This document shows positions 59,423 to 64,000 of a stretch of 64,000 bases of DNA, one piece after another; the first letter of the stretch is position 1; the number at the start of each line of letters is the position of its first letter. Under the pieces are notes generated by a model. That model was not told the origin of the DNA, did no database searches, and saw only the letters and a program-made list of their open reading frames with translations. The position numbers were made by a program, and so were the translations under genes. Source of the DNA: Stictocephala bisonia (Eukaryota > Arthropoda > Insecta > Hemiptera > Membracidae); NCBI GenBank assembly GCA_035578905.1, contig JAQJVL010000002.1, positions 2,951,229-3,015,228 of the forward strand, given 5' to 3'.

Positions 59423-59460
59423 CACGTCTGTGGACATTACGCTCACGTCCGTGGACAGGT
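59423..59460. repeat. Right subterminal GTCCGTGGAC repeats
   Basis: TCACGTCTGTGGAC and TCACGTCCGTGGACAGG lie in tandem about 175-210 bases from the right end, in the same orientation. They match the left array at 54662-55390. Confidence 0.8.
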
Positions 59461-59999
59461 AGAAAATGTATTTATTTATAAACATCAAATCTTAAACGTA
59501 TGATCTGGGAATTTATTGTTTTCATAGTTACAACGGTTATTTATATTTAAAACAATCTAAACACTTCCCATTTTTATATGTTTTATTTAATTTATTTTTA
59601 TTTTTAAAAACACTCTTTTTCTGGAGAATCACCCTTATACTGAATAATTTGGTATATAACACTTAATACCTGCTTACATAATAGGTCATTGTAACTATAT
59701 ATTAGAAACATATGCAACATTGAAAAGAATTAAATGGATCTGGCAGTGCACCGTGTGGAAAAATAAATGGAGTGCAAAAGGTTAAAAAACAAACTAAACA
59801 AAAGAATTAAATTAATAACTACGCTGAAATCCAGAAGGCTAAACTAGGCGGCTCCTAAATAAAATATAAAACAAAATAAAAATAAAATCTAAATATATAT
59901 CTCGCTTTAAACTTTCACTGTTCACTGAAACTACAAAACAAGCTTTATCACAGGTTGACATTCTTCTACACTTAAATTTTTTTAAAGTTCTATGCTGGG

Positions 60000-60265
60000 G
60001 GCCAGAAAATAAACTGGGTTTTGGTCAACTGGATGTCGATGTCTTCATCCTTGAGGCGATGGATGAACAGCCCGGAAAGGGTGAAGAGGTGGCTGCTCCT
60101 CTAGGATGCAGAGTAGAGGCTAGTACCAGCCCGTAGGTTCTGCACTGTGCCTCCAGGAAAACGCAATCAGAAGCCATGCAGGTCCATCACACTCCGACCC
60201 CGGAGCCAAGGCCAAACGTTTCTAGCTGCAAAACATGTTGAGTCGGCAGCAAAGCTAGAATGGCA
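60000..60265. other. GC-richer island, unidentified
   Basis: Clearly richer in G and C than its surroundings, without simple repeats. A minus-strand segment can be read as HRLKDEDIDIQLTKTQFIFW before a stop, but I recognise no family and see no splice sites that would join it to a gene. It may be a decayed repeat or an exon of an unknown gene. Confidence 0.35.
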
Positions 60266-60279
60266 AGCTTGCCGTTGAC

Positions 60280-63200
60280 ACCAAGGAACACAGAAAAACA
60301 AAATCACGGAACACAGAAAATTAACACAAAGATACTAAAAGTAAATTGAACACAGAGAGTAAGATAGAACTGTCCGAGGGAGACGATCTTAATGTGCAAG
60401 CGGCACATAATGTTCTTTACTTTTTCAAAACTATTCATTCAACAAGCAGTTTTTATTTCCTTTGAAATCACCTCTTCCAAATCCACAGAAACCTTTTCTT
60501 TATTTGTTCAAAAAAGAGATCCAGATACTGCAGTGTTGTGTTTTGTCCCTCTTTATCAAACAATACCCGACTGCCCTTGCTTAGCTACAGGGTGGTTATC
60601 TACGCCTGCCTACCCTTACCTCCGTGGTCCTTCTAAACAATCAAATCAATATAAAATCCCAGCCTGCTGCCGTATTAGATAATAAAGTTTTACAGTTTGG
60701 AAAACCTATCAAGTCTACTTTAGGGAAATGCAAAATAGTCTAATCATGTCAGAGTTAATAGAAATTACCTTAAACATTTTACAATGAAAAACAAATTAGC
60801 CAAGCTTATATTTCATGTTAATGAGTTTTGAAACAGCTGTTTGAAATTCATTTTTAATTAAAGAAAAACCAATGTTTCTCTTATGAGGAAAAAAGGAAAC
60901 CTTGAGGCGTTGTTTCTATCCCTTAGGGATGGAATTTCGATAAATCCTTCCTTAGTGGGTCTATAAGAAACAAAAGCTAATTTCCCTCTAGATTTCATCA
61001 AAATTTTTCCAGTGGTTCCTGAGATTTTGTGATAAGTGAGTACATCGTTTTTGGATTTTATATATTAAGCTTTATTAATTAGTTTTGCATTATTCCAGCA
61101 TATATTTATCAGTTTCTGTGTTATTTGGTTTTTTTGGCTCTTTTCAGGTATTTTACAATTAGACTTGAAGCATTGTTCAATATTTTAACCTTATCTTTAA
61201 AAATGTTGTAGACGCTGTGAGGTTTTCTATCTCATGCTTCTGTCACATTTTTTCTTCAAACTCTGTTTTGTTCATGAATAAGTTTTAGAAAATGTCGATG
61301 TCTTATAAATGTGGGGTAGTTACTCAAAAATGTTGTGATCAATTCCACAAACCACTTTCAAAACAACAGAGGCCAGCTACAAGCAGAGGCACATACAGGC
61401 CAAGGCCTATAAAGAGTTTACAATAGTGTTATTGTAACAACAGATCAATATTGAGCTCTAGGATCGAAGAATTGATTGACAGGCTATTTATAAAATTCTC
61501 TGACGGCCTGAAATTAAACATGTGTCAAAACAATACACCTGAGTGTTTCTTAAAGCCTGTTACCTATTTATGATATGATCATAAAAGACAAAACCATCTA
61601 CAGAATGATGCAAAAACTTCAAACTATAACACGATTGTTTTCTTTTGATTGACTGCATGAGATAAATCCAAAACTTTCCTATCGGTTGCGTTGTTGGAAT
61701 GAACATATTTGGTTGCGTACAGTATATAGAAAGTTACTAAACTGTTAAACTGACAATTTTAAGTGCCAATATCAATAAAAAAATAATATTTCTATCATTG
61801 CTAAGTTGCTCTGAAGCACTCAATGTAGTATAAAGTATCTTTTTATGTTTTAATTTATTCAAAAACCACCAAGAAGATAAGCATAAATGAATATTTCTGT
61901 AATAATTCAGGGATTTTAGGGTCATTCTAGCTAGTTCAGATATTAAATTTCTTCATAATAATCATTACATTATTTTTGTAAAAACAAAAATGTCAAAATC
62001 ATAAATTACAATTTTAAAACCAAACAACACAAAGTGCTACAAATATGGTACATAATTCCCTTTTTATTCAACATCCGTTTGCTGTACGAAAGAATTATTA
62101 CATAACAACTTAGTGCTCAATGCTTAATCAATTTACCTTCAATATTTCTTTGGGTCTTAATTACCGAAAATTGTTTTTGAGGTTCTAAAACGCTTAGTGT
62201 GTTATTTTTATGAAATAAGTTTATCTTGTACAAGTCATCCGTTCAGTCGGTTAAAATACTGATTGTGAAAAGTAACTTTAAAGAACCGCTAATGGTATAC
62301 GGCTCAAATTTTCTACATAAGTAAATAATATTAGGGATTTTTACTAAGTAAAACTTTTTACAATGTGGTCACTTTTTTTTAATAACAGCCACTATATTAG
62401 CTGTAAATTACTCATAAATGTAGTCTCGGACAGTATATAGATTATATAAAGTAATAACAAGACTTTAATCCATTGACATATATAATGGAGACAAAAATAA
62501 TTATTGACAGTGCACTGAGAGAAGCTCAACAAGCCTTACAATGGTTAAATGTGTCACGCTCCATTTACATGAATGGATTTGAACAAACAATATATTTTTT
62601 ATTATTATTTTCAACTGTATTACAATTTCTAGACATTTTGTGAAACTTCATGAATTTAAATTAAATATTTAAACATACCCTGTTAAATTTGAGTCAGGCT
62701 AGTGTATTTGTAATAAAATATATGCCAGTGCCTCTCTCCTTTATTTCACATAGAATAGAGTTAGACCTTGGATGATTCACGCAACATACCGTAGTAATCT
62801 AGCACCGTTGTTTACCGAGGCTTTTAGCTTGTCCTGTCATCAGCCTCATATCGCTATTTTCATTTCATGACCTCTAATTTAAAATTAATAATATTAATGA
62901 AGATCAATTTTTGTTTTTACTGTCTGCATCAGCACTAATATAAGCCAATTGTTCATTCTTTTTTTTACTCTAAACAATTATGATCAAAATATGATCTTAC
63001 AAGATCAAAATCGGTTTTGTTATCTAAACAATAAGATTGCAAAGTGTCTACTTATATTAATATTAAAATAATAATCAAGATAGAAATTTTTTCCGTTCAT
63101 CAATTTTTTTATGCATTTTATCAAAACTTTACAATTTGCTCCTTATACAAAATGTTTTATTTTTTTAATGATTGCTATTTTATTCAAACAAGTAACTACT

Positions 63201-63660
63201 AACTAAGAAATTAAATATATCACCATGGCAAGCACCCGCAAATGTAAGAAGAATTTTACTTTGTATTAATAGTTGAGTGATAGTAATTACATACTAATAT
63301 TTACTAATAAATGTTTTCAAAACCAGTTCAAAAATATTTTTATGGCTTATGCTCAAATAATTGTACATAGAAAAAGATTTATTTTTTTATTTGTAATAAA
63401 TTTTACTAGGCTAAGTTATCTAGCTATACTTTAGTTTCTGGACTATAAAAGTGCAAGTAAAACTAAATAGTCCAAAGTTCGAACCCCCAACTCAGCTGAC
63501 AGTCAGTAGTTTAGTCCTTTACTCATTAGATCATAATACTGACTCTTTAGAACTGCAGTCCATATGAAGTTTGAAATAAAACTAATGAACAGAAAATGTT
63601 TAAGTTATATACATGACATGTTACATAATTTTTGTTAATGAAAAAGTAAAAAGCTAAAGC
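60280..63660. other. AT-rich region without recognised features
   Basis: Presumed Fdh intron. The open frames at 60392 and 61737 have no family motifs. I see no transposon ends, tRNA or exons. Confidence 0.45.
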
Positions 63661-63670
63661 TTTTTTTTAA

Positions 63671-63847
63671 CCTTTTCCATTAATTCACTACCACTACTTT
63701 GGTTAGGTTATGTTAGGTTTGTTTAGTTTATGTTAGCTTGGTTAAGTTATGCTAGGCTATGTTAGGTTTAGTTATGTCATGTTAGGATTGGTTTGGTTAT
63801 GTTAGGTTGACTTAAGTTATGATTATGGTAGTGAATTAACGGAAAAG
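63671..63847. mobile_element. Small fold-back element around TTAGG-like repeats
   Basis: Arms 63671-63693 and 63826-63847 (CTTTTCCATTAATTCACTAC and its complement) match at 21 of 22 bases. Between them lie about 130 bases of degenerate GGTTATGTTA / TTAGGTT units. TTAGG is the usual insect telomere repeat, but the units here are 10-base and irregular, so this is more likely a MITE with an internal minisatellite. Confidence 0.7.
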
Positions 63848-64000
63848 ATCTGTTTTTTAGTGGCAGGCAATACTTTAGTACGATTAACTTAAAATAAACA
63901 TATGTTATTATTCTATATGCATGTACTTTAGATTGGTTTTATGTGCATCATAGGTGATAGTTTTAGAAATGTATAAAATATAAAAACTACAGGCAAATAC

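Larger units (their letters stand above)
54499..59634 (+). mobile_element. Large DNA transposon with TTAT duplication (Sola-like candidate)
   Basis: 5136 bp. It has a 4-base target duplication TTAT (54495-54498 and 59635-59638) and a 13-base perfect terminal inverted repeat GGGTGATTCTCCA. Palindromic subterminal repeats cluster in the left 900 bases and near the right end. Two overlapping frames (56039-57073 and 57057-58790) encode one transposase-like protein. A donor-like gtaagt at 55082 and an acceptor at 56028-56029 suggest a 5' UTR intron just before the ATG. AATAAA at 59228-59233 can end the transcript. A 4-base duplication with a DDE/D-like protein fits the Sola superfamily, though I assign this by structure and not by a search. 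Confidence 0.82.
53605..59781. mobile_element. piggyBac-like non-autonomous element, split by a later insertion
   Basis: TTAA at 53601-53604 and 59782-59785 flanks inverted ends CCTTTTGCGCTCCAT and (read from the right) CCTTTTGCACTCCAT, which differ at one of 15 positions. Without the 5.1-kb insertion at 54499-59634 it would be about 1.04 kb, too small for a transposase. A start-like 20-codon remnant at 54003-54065 suggests derivation from an autonomous piggyBac by internal deletion. Confidence 0.82.
49261..64000 (-). other. Large Fdh intron (continues past the window)
   Basis: No upstream Fdh exon (the CHTDAYTLSG or GHEGAG region) is found on the minus strand to the window edge. This is therefore presumed intron, filled by a LINE fragment, a mariner relic and the nested elements at 53605-59781. 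Stretches 51400-53600 and 60280-63660 show nothing else I recognise. An unrelated gene inside the intron is not excluded. Confidence 0.55.

Noticed and set aside
62800..62850. Possible fifth hammerhead-like module (minus-strand CTGATGA followed by TAAAAGCCTC)
   Set aside because: The sequence between the two blocks has no self-complementary stem, so the layout is not supported.

Overview
The window looks like a piece of a repeat-rich, AT-rich arthropod (most likely insect) nuclear genome. This rests on short exons with GT-AG introns of 1 to 7 kb, and on abundant DNA transposons (Tc1/mariner, pogo/Tigger, piggyBac, Harbinger), SINEs and an RTE-type LINE. An order cannot be fixed from sequence alone; a hemipteran is only a guess. 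No rRNA, tRNA, CRISPR or bacterial-type genes are visible.

Two host genes are supported. (1) On the + strand, four exons (384-565, 1892-2090, 4330-4436, 6423-6548) join in phase and encode the C-terminal 203 residues of a charged, helical, probably coiled-coil protein that I could not name; its 5' part lies left of the window. (2) On the - strand, seven exons between 49260 and 23951 join in phase and encode the last 288 residues of class III alcohol dehydrogenase / S-(hydroxymethyl)glutathione dehydrogenase (Fdh/ADH5). Its 5' exons lie beyond the right edge, so most of the window's right half is Fdh intron.

The rest is mobile DNA. 6.5-24 kb is intergenic, with SINEs, piggyBac-type MITEs, a G-rich minisatellite and hammerhead-like 33-nt modules. 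The Fdh introns hold a Harbinger MITE (26.9-27.5 kb), a 5S-rRNA-derived SINE (28.4-28.6 kb), an apparently intact Tigger element (29698-32012), a LINE fragment (34.2 kb), an apparently intact piggyBac (36554-38859), a near-full-length but frameshifted RTE LINE (45002-48436) and a deleted mariner (50579-51385).

The most unusual structure is at 53.6-59.8 kb. A TTAA-flanked, transposase-deleted piggyBac-like element has been split by a 5.1-kb element with TTAT target duplications, 13-bp terminal inverted repeats, clustered palindromic subterminal repeats, a long hairpin near the coding start and a large two-frame transposase-like gene. Its 4-bp duplication and DDE/D-like motifs suggest a Sola-like superfamily, but this needs searching.
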